DNA of 14,065 bases from Porticoccus sp033791605 (GCA_033791605.1 JASJGJ010000062.1:1-14065), one strand, 5' to 3'. Positions 6,044 to 13,696 are shown, counted from the stretch's first letter. Notes: generated by a model not told the origin, from the sequence alone. Made by a program: numbers and translations.

Positions 6044-9000
6044 ATGAAATTCTTCACTCAACAAAAATCTCTAGTTACATTTTTCGCGTCAGCATTGGTT
6101 GGCGCTCTACTGGTTGCGGGCTGCTCGTCACCGCCGCCCTTCCCTGAACCCGGAGCGGACGACGCCGGCGACCTGGCTTTTGTACGACAAGTCGTACCTG
6201 TTTTGCTCGGCCGTAAAGTTCGTGGCTACGAAGAACTAACCGCACTTACCGACATAGTGAGCTTGACGAGCCGCGAGACTATGATTCGCGCCCTCATGGA
6301 ACAGGATGAATTTGTCGAATACTGGTCAAACGCGTTGGTCGACCAGCTTCGGGTTGCACGCGAGGGATCAAAGTCTCAATCGGGCTGTTACGCCACGCCG
6401 CTATTAGCGGGTGCAGTGACGCCAGCGCTCGCTGATTTCGTTCTGGACAACGTGCCTTCGGCAGATTTTGGCAGTAATTTCAATATGGATGACCTCGTCG
6501 CTTCGTCGGTCGAGAAAGACAATTTGTTCCCCGTATACAAAGCGCATGTTTTCCCGCTGGTTAACCGGCCTGGACCCCTTGGCGCTGAACTGGTAAGACG
6601 AGCGGACCTTGCTACGTCATTTGAACACATTTACTTAAATCGCCAGCAGTTGTGTATGCAGTGTCACAACTCGGAAACGTCGACCTCAGGCGAAGACTCC
6701 AACTGGGACCGAACACATCCTGTACCCGGCCATTTTGAAGCCGCAATTTACGGATCTTCCTCAGGAACGTCGCCTGAACAGTCATCGGCTGTATTTAGAA
6801 CAGACGCTCGGAGCGGGACATTGAATCCATGGGGAATCTCTACGGGCTGCGGCACCTTCAAGCCGTCGGTAATTAAAGATCCGGAGAATATTTCGGCCTG
6901 GTTCACCCAGCCTCTTGGTCGCAACGTATCGGTACGTAACGTTTCTGAAATATTGCAATCTGGCTATGCCCAACTTGATGCAGACGGGCTGTCTCGTTCA
7001 TTGCCGGTAGCACAGCAGCAGCAGTGCGAATTTTGTTCAACCAGCTGTGATGGCGAAGCAGTCGCTGACGACGCACCACTCGATGCGGTAAACGCAGCCG
7101 CCGTAAAAACATTGCTGGTGGATAACTGTGCGACCTCAGGCTGTCATGCAGAGGGCGGAGGTGGAGGCGACAGTTTCGATATCCCAACTGACAATACGTG
7201 GTACACCGACCTTGTAAATGTTGACGCCACAACCGCTCCGGGTGGTGGAAACCAGATTCGGGTTGTGCCTGGATCGGCCGCGACCAGTTATCTGATTAAC
7301 AAACTCACCGGCATGAACATTGGTGGTAATCAAATGCCACTCGGAGGCACTCCTTTTTCGGCTTCACAAATAGATACCGTTGAAAACTGGATCAATGACA
7401 TTCCCTCTGGTGCTGCCTGTAATATCTGTGACGAGCTGGACTGCGATCCACCGTACCCACTTCAAATTGGTGGTCACGAGGCCGCTGCGTTTCTCGTTGC
7501 ACAACGCGTAGTGAACAACGTCTGGGAGCAAGCCATGGGCTATCCACTGACCATTGCCAACTATTTTTCCCGCACGGAAGGTCAATTGAATATCCTGTGG
7601 AATTTAACCGAGTACACATTCATTCCGAGTGACTGGTCGTTGAAGGATTTGCTGGTAAAAATACTCACGTCGGAATACTTCAATCGAAACGCACCAACAA
7701 ACGGGTCCGGCACAACGCCCTACAATCTCGAGATGGTTTATGACCCGTTTGTTGAAACTGACCCGCGTGTGTCACCCGTTAGCGACGTGGGCTACGACCC
7801 CTCTGTCACTCCTGAAGTGCACAACAATGCGATGTCGGATGGTATCTACCGGTACTCCGCCAATAACTTGCTCAACTCAATCCATAACGCACTGGACTGG
7901 CCGGAGCCCGCCCGATTTCCGTCCACTACAAGCTATCCTGACCGGGATTTGCAGCGCGCCGTGGGGCAATATTTGAGCGATGCATCAGCAGGTTCCAAGA
8001 CAACTGATTTTCAGTCCCTGCTTTACTGGGAGTCTGTCCATGGCGTATGCGATAGCACCGGAGTGGTCGGTAGTGACTGGATCGACGATGTTATTACCGA
8101 GATTAACGGCTTTGCTGGCGGTGGTGGTCCGTTAACGCTTGAGGACGTTACGATACTGTTCAAAGACTGGTTCATTGCAGATGGCACGATTGCAACATCG
8201 GCGCCGGACGCGGTGACAGATGATGAAGCAACCGCACTCGCCAACTACTTCGGTGTACCACTTACGACGACGGCTACGACTGTCAGTGATCTGGAAGACA
8301 AGCTCCGCGGTCTTTGCGGCGTACTCGTTGAGAGTCCTCAGTTCTGGCTTGCCGGCATCGTGCCAACGGGCCTTGGCCCTGAGCCACGAGTCCGCGTATG
8401 TAACGGCGGTCCTTGTACCTATCAAGAGGTGTGCAACGATCTTAAACCCTCAATAGACGGGATGATCTCTGGCAATCTGACCTGCAATAGCGATTCAGTC
8501 AGCGCCGCCTTGAGTTTAACGTCGCGTACAACCCTGTGCCCCCAGGGTTTATGCAATTCAATTCCAATGGATGCGTTGAATATTCAGGCCTGTCTGGTTA
8601 ACCCGGCTAAATGTCCCGACACTCCCGTATGCGATCCACGCTGCACCCGCATCGATTGTTGTGGCGGACCACTTCCACCTTTGGATCAACAAGGACTACT
8701 GGTCAGCTGGGCCGACGGTGCTACCACCCGACAAGCCGAGGGAGTGTCGATCAAGCGCCCGGGTGAGTATCGCTTCTCTACACTCAAAAAAGGCGACACC
8801 TTGCGAGAAGGCGATCTGCTGGCAATGCCACCAGGTAGTGAACTTGAGCTGGACAGCGCCCTTGGCCGCCTTTCTACCGGCAGATCTGATGACAGGAAAG
8901 CGCAGGACAATCGAAATTCTGTTACCCAGCTAATGGTGATCACCGGCGAGCGTGCCGTGGCCGCGCCTCGAACAGCTAGCGGCGAGCGACTCAAACCCGG

Positions 9001-9208
9001 CGTTACACCCGAAGTGCTCGCTGAGAATTACAAAGAGCTGTTTACCAAACACCGAAAAGGTGCGTGGCGCTGGGGAGAAGCCGGACGGCCCTTAACCCCG
9101 GAACAGCGACGAGGGTACGTAGGCCCTGAAGAGGCTGAAGGACAAAAATACATTGAGCAACAACTTAAACTACAGGAGCAGGGCACAAATAAAATGCGCC
9201 CTGAGTAA
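6044..9208 (+). CDS. Large lipoprotein with DUF1549/DUF1553-like regions and a cytochrome c-like domain
   Basis: This 1054-residue protein begins with a lipoprotein signal (lipobox V-A-G-C27). Residues about 45-240 resemble the DUF1549 (PSCyt2) region: helical opening LLGRKVRGYEELTAL, then a C204-MQ-C207-H208 heme-binding motif in the context LNRQQLCMQCHN. Residues 350-470 look like a mono-heme cytochrome c domain using the spaced motif C362-ATSG-C367-H368, with M431 (NQMPLGG) as probable sixth ligand. Residues about 475-625 resemble DUF1553 (PSD1): VVNNVWEQAMGYPL, SDWSLKDLLVKILTSEYF, RYSANNLLNSIHNALDWPE. A Cys-rich stretch follows (about 785-872), then a FecR-like segment (about 885-965, KKGDTLREGDLLAMPPGSEL) and a charged tail. 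In typical planctomycete proteins the cytochrome domain precedes DUF1549; here it lies in the middle. Membrane-anchored electron transfer or a structural role is inferred. AAGGAAGAGG lies upstream of the ATG; the VWA gene starts 6 bases after the stop. Confidence 0.72.
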   Translation: MKFFTQQKSLVTFFASALVGALLVAGCSSPPPFPEPGADDAGDLAFVRQVVPVLLGRKVRGYEELTALTDIVSLTSRETMIRALMEQDEFVEYWSNALVDQLRVAREGSKSQSGCYATPLLAGAVTPALADFVLDNVPSADFGSNFNMDDLVASSVEKDNLFPVYKAHVFPLVNRPGPLGAELVRRADLATSFEHIYLNRQQLCMQCHNSETSTSGEDSNWDRTHPVPGHFEAAIYGSSSGTSPEQSSAVFRTDARSGTLNPWGISTGCGTFKPSVIKDPENISAWFTQPLGRNVSVRNVSEILQSGYAQLDADGLSRSLPVAQQQQCEFCSTSCDGEAVADDAPLDAVNAAAVKTLLVDNCATSGCHAEGGGGGDSFDIPTDNTWYTDLVNVDATTAPGGGNQIRVVPGSAATSYLINKLTGMNIGGNQMPLGGTPFSASQIDTVENWINDIPSGAACNICDELDCDPPYPLQIGGHEAAAFLVAQRVVNNVWEQAMGYPLTIANYFSRTEGQLNILWNLTEYTFIPSDWSLKDLLVKILTSEYFNRNAPTNGSGTTPYNLEMVYDPFVETDPRVSPVSDVGYDPSVTPEVHNNAMSDGIYRYSANNLLNSIHNALDWPEPARFPSTTSYPDRDLQRAVGQYLSDASAGSKTTDFQSLLYWESVHGVCDSTGVVGSDWIDDVITEINGFAGGGGPLTLEDVTILFKDWFIADGTIATSAPDAVTDDEATALANYFGVPLTTTATTVSDLEDKLRGLCGVLVESPQFWLAGIVPTGLGPEPRVRVCNGGPCTYQEVCNDLKPSIDGMISGNLTCNSDSVSAALSLTSRTTLCPQGLCNSIPMDALNIQACLVNPAKCPDTPVCDPRCTRIDCCGGPLPPLDQQGLLVSWADGATTRQAEGVSIKRPGEYRFSTLKKGDTLREGDLLAMPPGSELELDSALGRLSTGRSDDRKAQDNRNSVTQLMVITGERAVAAPRTASGERLKPGVTPEVLAENYKELFTKHRKGAWRWGEAGRPLTPEQRRGYVGPEEAEGQKYIEQQLKLQEQGTNKMRPE

Positions 9209-9214
9209 AAGGAC

Positions 9215-11134
9215 ATGTCTAAACAAATAGCATTACTAATTGATAATTCAGGTTCAATGTTTCACCCGGTTGGTGGAAGCAACCCCAACACAAAAATCTA
9301 CGAGACCGCGCGTGGGTGCGAGTTCTTCCTTGAGAACATCATAGATGAACTGTCCGCTAACCCCGACAGTGACTTCGCTATCTCCGTTCATCGCTTTGCC
9401 TCGAACTATCAACTGTTACCGGGGGGCCAGCAAATCGATTCCAGCCAGGCAAATTTCGCCAATGCGCTGGGCGATATGCAGGCTTCGATTGGAGCCATCG
9501 AAAACGCCTCTTCCAGCAGCGCAGCAGTTGGTTCTCAAACCGACCTGTACGACGGTATTCGGCGTGTGTCGGATTATCTTGAGAACGCAGCCAATCAGCC
9601 CGGGTTCGGAGCACCCGATTCAAAAGTGATCTTTGTCTTTACAGATGGCGTCCAGACAATCAGCCATGGCGGCCTGAGCATGGCCGACTACGAAAACGAT
9701 CAAGGAGTCGCTTTTTCCAATTTGCTTGATGCACGCGGCATAAAGCTTGTTGCATGGGGCACAGGATCTGACGCTCTGGGTGACGTACTCGCTGAACTGG
9801 TGGAACAAGCCGAGGCCGGCGGCACAAATCCGATAAGCACAAGTAAAGTGCTCTTTCCGATTGACGAGGCCGGAATATTCGAAAACTGCACGGCGGAAAT
9901 CGCCAGTAATGCGATTTACATAGTCTCGAACAACGGTGTTCTGCCACTAGCACCCGCCGGTGGAGCGCCAACGCGTCTGCTCTGGGAGCAGTTTAGCCTG
10001 CCAGCCCCTGCTCCGTTTGTGCTTGATGAGGCAGAATTTGCGTCAGTCAACTTTCGCAGACAGCTGATAAACCACAAAGATTTTGAGGTTCTGGTAGATG
10101 GCTCGACAAAAGAGCTGATACTGGTGTTGGTTGCACACTCCAGGCGAATGGCCCCCGACCTGCGTGTGATATCCCCATCTGGAAACGTTTTCGCTGACGG
10201 TGATGCCGGTGTGCGTACCTTTAGAGTTGAAAACGCCTGGGCCTTCAAGGTAACCGACCCCGAGGAAGGTACTTGGCAGGTTCGCGTGAGCGGTGACAGC
10301 AAACAACGACCCGCCGTATTTGACCTGATGGCCCGTGGTGTTCAGAAGCGTTTCGGCTTTGAGGTCAAAAGCACTCCGCGTCACATTAATGTACCTGGCA
10401 AGGTAACCATAAAGGCCATTCCGAGATGGGACGGGAAAATCGCCGAAGGTGACTTTAAAGTTGTCGCTCACGTACTGGGCTCTGGCTCGTTCGGCCTTGA
10501 TCGTCAGGATGATGGTAGCTATGCTGGTCCAGCCACATTAACCCGAATGGGCACCTCGATAATACCAGTGGCTCTCGACGGAACTATTCGTGCTACTAAA
10601 AAATCAATCCGACGTATTGCGTATGCAACGGCTATCGTCGGACCAATCAGGGACCCTCGATTTAGCGTTACGCCTGCGGTATATGAGCAAGGCAACGATT
10701 ACACCGTACACTTGCAGTTGGTGGACGCCAATTTCAAACGCTCCTCCCAAGTAAGTTTCGGTAGTAGTATTCAGGTAATTGAATTCAGAATGTTAAACGC
10801 ACATCAGGCCGCCGCCAAAATTCGTGTTTTGCCATCTGCAATACCCGGTGATCGCGAGGTAGTCAGCTACAACCCCCAAGCAGAAAGCAGCCATACTGTT
10901 TCGGTTGTTAAAGCCCAAAGTGGCTCCGGCATTCATGGCAAAATCTGTTGTTTACGCTTTAGTGCAAGTGGCAAGCTCATTGGTATCGTAATGTGCGACG
11001 ACAAGGAAGTATGTGTAAAGGTTCACGACGCACGAATTCGAAAACTGCTCGAAATAGCTCGTGACCGCAACCTGAACGTGACAATCCGCGTTGACAGAGA
11101 CGGTTGCTTGGTAGACATCGACATTTGTCGCTAG
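9215..11134 (+). CDS. Von Willebrand factor A domain protein without an export signal
   Basis: The 639-residue protein starts directly with a VWA domain: MSKQIALLIDNSGSM. The metal-binding MIDAS site is complete: D10-x-S12-x-S14, T109 (SQTDLYDGI) and D144 (FVFTDG). VWA spans about 1-225. Residues about 295-375 form a beta-sandwich region with LRVISPSGNVF and DPEEGTWQVRVSG, a pattern found after VWA domains in CLCA-like and other adhesion proteins. A second beta-rich region (about 380-560) contains RQDDGSYAGPATL. The final 70 residues hold five of the Cys residues (GKICCLRF...VMCDDKEVC...DRDGC...ICR). VWA domains bind partner proteins through the metal. No signal peptide or membrane helix is visible, which is odd because the beta-sandwich modules and Cys-rich end look extracellular. 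It may be exported by a non-classical route or act in the cytoplasm. AAAAGGA precedes the ATG, 6 bases after the lipoprotein gene's stop. Confidence 0.85.
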   Translation: MSKQIALLIDNSGSMFHPVGGSNPNTKIYETARGCEFFLENIIDELSANPDSDFAISVHRFASNYQLLPGGQQIDSSQANFANALGDMQASIGAIENASSSSAAVGSQTDLYDGIRRVSDYLENAANQPGFGAPDSKVIFVFTDGVQTISHGGLSMADYENDQGVAFSNLLDARGIKLVAWGTGSDALGDVLAELVEQAEAGGTNPISTSKVLFPIDEAGIFENCTAEIASNAIYIVSNNGVLPLAPAGGAPTRLLWEQFSLPAPAPFVLDEAEFASVNFRRQLINHKDFEVLVDGSTKELILVLVAHSRRMAPDLRVISPSGNVFADGDAGVRTFRVENAWAFKVTDPEEGTWQVRVSGDSKQRPAVFDLMARGVQKRFGFEVKSTPRHINVPGKVTIKAIPRWDGKIAEGDFKVVAHVLGSGSFGLDRQDDGSYAGPATLTRMGTSIIPVALDGTIRATKKSIRRIAYATAIVGPIRDPRFSVTPAVYEQGNDYTVHLQLVDANFKRSSQVSFGSSIQVIEFRMLNAHQAAAKIRVLPSAIPGDREVVSYNPQAESSHTVSVVKAQSGSGIHGKICCLRFSASGKLIGIVMCDDKEVCVKVHDARIRKLLEIARDRNLNVTIRVDRDGCLVDIDICR

Positions 11135-11158
11135 CCATATTTGGACTGGAGATCAGCG

Positions 11159-11908
11159 GTGCCAGCAAATTCCATTGACGAAGTGATTTCGATCATGAAT
11201 GGTATGCTGGACCGCTGGGAAGCCGAAGGTGACTACCGGGCTGTCTTCGCCCTTTCGTATCGAACGATTACCATTGGCATGAAACAGGCCATCTTGAACG
11301 GCGAGTTCGACGACTCTGACTGGATGGAACGACTCGATATTCTGTTTGCCCAGGAATATTTCGATGCCGTTTCCAACTACAATAACGTTAGCGAAGACAC
11401 GCCAAAGTGTTGGCGAGTGGCATTTGATGTGGCACGAGACAAACGAACTACGGCTCTTCAAGACTTAACAATCGGTATGGTGGCGCACATCGTTCATGAC
11501 TTGCCATTAGCGCTGTTCAAATCCGGTATCGTAGACGTTGGACGCGACAGGCAACTGAGCGATCACGAAGTAGCAAACCACGTGCTCGGTGAATTGATTG
11601 ACCAGGTTCAGGACGACATCAGTAAACGTTACTCCTTAGTGCTGGGCTTTATGGATAACATCACTGGAAATCACGATGAAACGTTTACTGAGTCCGGCAT
11701 TCGGGCACTTAGGGCACAGGCCTGGAAAGACGCCGTTGCTTTGACTGATGCGCGCGACGATACTCGGCGTGAACAAATTCGCGTGCGTCTGGACCAGGAT
11801 GCAACGACAATGGCAAAACTCATGCTACCGAAGCCACCCGGTTTTCTCGAACGTCTGATTCCACCGTTTCGTCGCTGGGATCGAGCCCTGGCTCGTTTGT
11901 TTGGTTAG
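11159..11908 (+). CDS. DUF5995-like protein, last gene of the cluster
   Basis: I choose the GTG at 11159 because GGAG (11148-11151) lies 7 bases upstream; an in-frame TTG at 11141 lacks a ribosome binding site. The product is 249 residues, without signal peptide or membrane helix. The sequence fits DUF5995, a mainly helical family of unknown function. The opening SIDEVISIMNGMLDRW leads into FALSYRTITIGMKQAI, then MERLDILFAQEYFDAV, a TPKCWRVAFD segment, and the hallmark-like LTIGMVAHIVHDLPLAL around the middle. The C-terminal end is basic and rich in Pro and aromatic residues (PKPPGFLERLIPPFRRW), perhaps an amphipathic membrane contact. It follows the VWA gene by 24 bases in the same orientation and shares its GC-richer composition, so it is probably part of the same transcript. 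The His/Asp residues in AHIVHDL could bind metal, but this is only a suggestion. Confidence 0.65.
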   Translation: MPANSIDEVISIMNGMLDRWEAEGDYRAVFALSYRTITIGMKQAILNGEFDDSDWMERLDILFAQEYFDAVSNYNNVSEDTPKCWRVAFDVARDKRTTALQDLTIGMVAHIVHDLPLALFKSGIVDVGRDRQLSDHEVANHVLGELIDQVQDDISKRYSLVLGFMDNITGNHDETFTESGIRALRAQAWKDAVALTDARDDTRREQIRVRLDQDATTMAKLMLPKPPGFLERLIPPFRRWDRALARLFG

Positions 11909-12179
11909 TTCTAAATCGGGCGCGTAAAACACCGAGCAGCGAACGTTTCGGAAGCTACGGTGGTCTACACACCCCGAACAGACCGGCGTTTCAAAACACC
12001 CCGGCCTATCTTCCCATCTACCACAAGACGCCTCAGAAATGGATTTCTGGTCCTCAAATCTGGAAGAATTCCGGATCATGAAAAGACTACGGCTTTAACG
12101 GTGCGCGTAACCTGTTGTTCGCAAATATCCAACAAAACCGTTGTCTGTCCAAATATCTCCCAACATCTCGCAGCCTTTA
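11909..12179. other. Non-coding stretch after the cluster
   Basis: No supported gene; the open frames here lack ribosome binding sites and have unlikely compositions. A short perfect palindrome, CAGAAATGGATTTCTG (12034-12049), has no T run after it, so it is not a clear terminator. Base composition drifts from GC-richer on the left to AT-rich on the right, consistent with a module boundary inside the stretch. Confidence 0.4.
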
Positions 12180-12208
12180 TTGAGCTCGGCAGGTTGCCGT
12201 TCTATTAT
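12180..12208 (+). promoter_or_regulatory. Sigma-70 promoter for the lipoprotein reading frame
   Basis: TTGAGC (12180-12185), a 17-base spacer and TATTAT (12203-12208) make a good -35/-10 pair. A start about 12215 would give a leader of some 37 bases before the ATG at 12252, including the AAGGAA ribosome binding site. Confidence 0.5.
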
Positions 12209-12251
12209 ACTGGTGCTCCAGTGACTCTGTCCGCGCAAGGAACCAACGACT

Positions 12252-12353
12252 ATGTATGATACTAGCTTAATAAGACTTTTCTGCTCACTTGTATGCATCT
12301 CATCGTTGGCTGCTTGCTCTGTGCAGGTAAAGCCCAGCCTCAAATCCCCTTGA
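12252..12353 (+). CDS. Lipoprotein signal peptide ORF, probably the detached 5' end of the next gene
   Basis: A 33-codon ORF with AAGGAA (12237-12242) 9 bases upstream of its ATG and a promoter further up. It encodes a lipoprotein signal: MYDTSLIRLFCSLVCISS then L-A-A-C22 as lipobox, followed by SVQVKPSLKSP and TGA (12351-12353). On its own it would give only an 11-residue mature lipopeptide. The frame one base to the right is open from 12331, reads DAYEYYTNSFTYNELYLLS from 12352, and runs straight into the coiled-coil ORF at 12409. A +1 shift at CCT-TGA would join them into a protein of roughly 337 residues. This may be an inactivating indel in the CCCC run, a sequencing error, or programmed frameshifting. 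A tiny independent lysis-type lipopeptide is a further possibility. Confidence 0.55.
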   Translation: MYDTSLIRLFCSLVCISSLAACSVQVKPSLKSP

Positions 12354-12408
12354 TGCCTATGAGTACTATACCAACTCCTTTACATATAACGAATTATACT
12401 TACTGAGT

Positions 12409-13266
12409 ATGAGCGTAGATCAACTGAGGGACATGCATTCCAAGATCATTAAATACACAGAGTATTTAAAAAGCGACGAAGCTAGGCTCGATTTTCAAGC
12501 TAAAAGTAAAAATAAATTGCAAAATCTAAATTATCAACTGGAACGCATTAAGCAAAAAAAAATAGTAGCCCAGGAGAGTGTTGATGAACTGAATAATAGC
12601 AAGCTAGTGGGGGCTAATAATGCTTTGCTAGTTGATTTGCAAAATGGTATTGTCAAATATGCATTAGAGTTATTGAGATTAAACAAAGAAATTGAAAAAG
12701 AGCTTTCTAAATTAGATAGTGGATACTATGAAGACGATTTTTTAGACAAAGTTCATAAAATGGTTCAGGAGAACAATGAGACTATAAAGATTCTAGAAAC
12801 AAAGATAGCGAAGGATGAAGCCAATCTAAGAGAGCATTCAGAAAAATCGAAAAAACTTAAAAAGCAAATATCTGAATTGGATGATAAGGGAGCCAATTTG
12901 TTAGCAAAGAAGCAGTTGATGTCTATTCCAGGCAATGAAGATAAAGTAGGCAGTGAAGCAACAAAAATGACCTTTTACGTGTCAGCTAACATCGCAAGAT
13001 TTGGTATAGTCATTATTACATTATTTTTTGCCCAAGTATTTATCTCTATTTATCGGTATTCAAGTCGGCTTTCTGATTTTTATCTTGCGAGGGCAGACAT
13101 CCTGAAGTTGCTACATTCAGAATTGTTTGAAAGTGAAGTTACATCGCAGCTTTTGGAAGATTTTTCCAGGGTATTTACTCCAGATAACATAGACTATTGG
13201 AAGCCAACTAAAAACAATGTAGACGAGTCTATTAAAACTCTGGCGGGGCTAGTGAAGAATAAGTAA
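12409..13266 (+). CDS. Coiled-coil membrane protein, probably the body of a frameshifted lipoprotein gene
   Basis: The ATG at 12409 has no ribosome binding site, and the same frame stays open upstream to 12331, so the true start is probably the lipoprotein signal at 12252, one frame away. From 12409 the product is 285 residues. Residues about 5-165 are a long Lys/Glu/Asn-rich helical coiled coil (KNKLQNLNYQLERIKQKK; ETKIAKDEANLREHSEK). One membrane segment spans about 195-213 (IARFGIVIITLFFAQVFISI). A C-terminal domain of about 70 residues (SRLSDFYLARADILKLLHSE...FSRVF) should then lie on the other side of the membrane. Joined to the signal peptide, the coiled coil would lie in the periplasm, lipid-anchored at one end and spanning the inner membrane at the other. 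I do not recognise the family. It is AT-rich, unlike the cluster before it, and is followed by element B and its terminator. Confidence 0.55.
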   Translation: MSVDQLRDMHSKIIKYTEYLKSDEARLDFQAKSKNKLQNLNYQLERIKQKKIVAQESVDELNNSKLVGANNALLVDLQNGIVKYALELLRLNKEIEKELSKLDSGYYEDDFLDKVHKMVQENNETIKILETKIAKDEANLREHSEKSKKLKKQISELDDKGANLLAKKQLMSIPGNEDKVGSEATKMTFYVSANIARFGIVIITLFFAQVFISIYRYSSRLSDFYLARADILKLLHSELFESEVTSQLLEDFSRVFTPDNIDYWKPTKNNVDESIKTLAGLVKNK

Positions 13267-13332
13267 AGAGCAAAATGGGGTAATTCTCTCGGACATTAAA
13301 ATAAAGCGGCATTTGCTGTCGCCCACTCTACT

Positions 13333-13472
13333 ATTCTCAGTCCTACAGCATCTATAGGAAAACCCTACAGACTTATATAAGGGCTCCGTATTTATCATAT
13401 TACCCGATGCAAGGAAGTGTTACTGGGAGTCTGGCTGCATGCACCGAAAGGATCGGGTGCTTTTTTGTGCCT
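13333..13472 (+). ncRNA. Structured intergenic element, copy B
   Basis: Second copy of the element at 3919-4068, with the same blocks in the same order: ATTCTCAG (13333-13340), CCCTACAGACT (13363-13373), CATATTA (13396-13402), AGGAAGT (13412-13418), terminator hairpin, six Ts and TGCCT (13468-13472). A hairpin ATGCA (13407-13411)/TGCAT (13436-13440) replaces copy A's ATAG/CTAT at the same place, again enclosing GGAAGT. In addition, ACCCGAT (13402-13408) is exactly complementary to ATCGGGT (13452-13458), the 3' half of the terminator. An alternative fold could therefore break the terminator. That arrangement is typical of attenuators and riboswitches, but I recognise no known aptamer. It lies 66 bases after the coiled-coil gene and about 230 before the integrase. 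Confidence 0.5.
13441..13466 (+). terminator. Rho-independent terminator within element B
   Basis: GCACCGA (13441-13447) pairs with TCGGGTGC (13453-13460) with one bulged G and a short AAGGA loop, followed by TTTTTT (13461-13466). It ends transcripts from the coiled-coil gene or acts as the expression platform of the element. Confidence 0.78.
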
Positions 13473-13508
13473 TTAATTTGATATTTCTCTACGTGGAGAA
13501 AAGACGGG

Positions 13509-13528
13509 GTGTAGATAGGAGTGTAGAT
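13509..13528. repeat. Paired 8-bp direct repeats, possible integrase arm sites
   Basis: GTGTAGAT occurs at 13509-13516 and 13521-13528, spaced by 12 bases, with AGATAGATA-like echoes near 13570. Short spaced direct repeats close to an integrase gene often bind the integrase arm domain or an excisionase. Confidence 0.4.
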
Positions 13529-13543
13529 GGCTCTATTCTTGGA

Positions 13544-13563
13544 ATATTAATACTTATTAATAT
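13544..13563. repeat. Perfect 9-bp palindrome upstream of the integrase
   Basis: ATATTAATACTTATTAATAT has two perfectly complementary 9-base arms around CT. It lies about 140 bases before the integrase start, in AT-rich DNA. It may be an operator for a dimeric repressor or part of a recombination region; the AT-only arms mean chance is not excluded. Confidence 0.5.
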
Positions 13564-13650
13564 CAAATAGATAGATACTTTATTTGGCAGAGAGGAAGGG
13601 AAAACGTGACGATCTCCATTTGCCCTTATAAATCAACAGCTTAAAAAATC

Positions 13651-13676
13651 CTCTAGTACAACTCTCTAGTACAACT
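13651..13676. repeat. Perfect 13-bp tandem repeat overlapping the integrase promoter
   Basis: CTCTAGTACAACT occurs twice without spacer (13651-13663 and 13664-13676). The second copy covers the expected -35 position of the integrase promoter, so the pair could be an operator. Confidence 0.6.
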
Positions 13677-13696
13677 ATCTCATATCATGGTATGCT
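13668..13696 (+). promoter_or_regulatory. Extended -10 promoter for a leaderless integrase mRNA
   Basis: TGGTATGCT (13688-13696) is an extended -10 box, with AGTACA (13668-13673) as a weak -35 at 17 bases. Transcription would start about 13703-13704, right at the ATG of the integrase. The message would then be leaderless, which explains why no ribosome binding site is visible. Confidence 0.4.

Noticed and set aside
11141..11158. TTG start for the DUF5995-like gene
   Set aside because: The GGAG at 11148-11151 lies downstream of it and serves the GTG at 11159.
4535..11461. Many long reverse-strand and alternative-frame ORFs inside the five-gene cluster
   Set aside because: They lie opposite or within well-supported genes, lack start signals and recognisable domains, and are expected in GC-richer coding DNA.
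11960..12259. Forward 99-codon ORF after the cluster, and reverse ORFs at 11825-12079 and 12095-12343
   Set aside because: They start without ribosome binding sites and have compositions unlike real proteins; the forward one overlaps the promoter and ribosome binding site of the lipoprotein ORF.
13333..13472. Cyclic di-GMP riboswitch as an explanation of element B
   Set aside because: A CCGAAAGG motif is present, but the other conserved blocks of the c-di-GMP-I motif are missing.
13651..13676. CRISPR array
   Set aside because: Only two 13-bp copies with no spacer between them, and no cas genes nearby.
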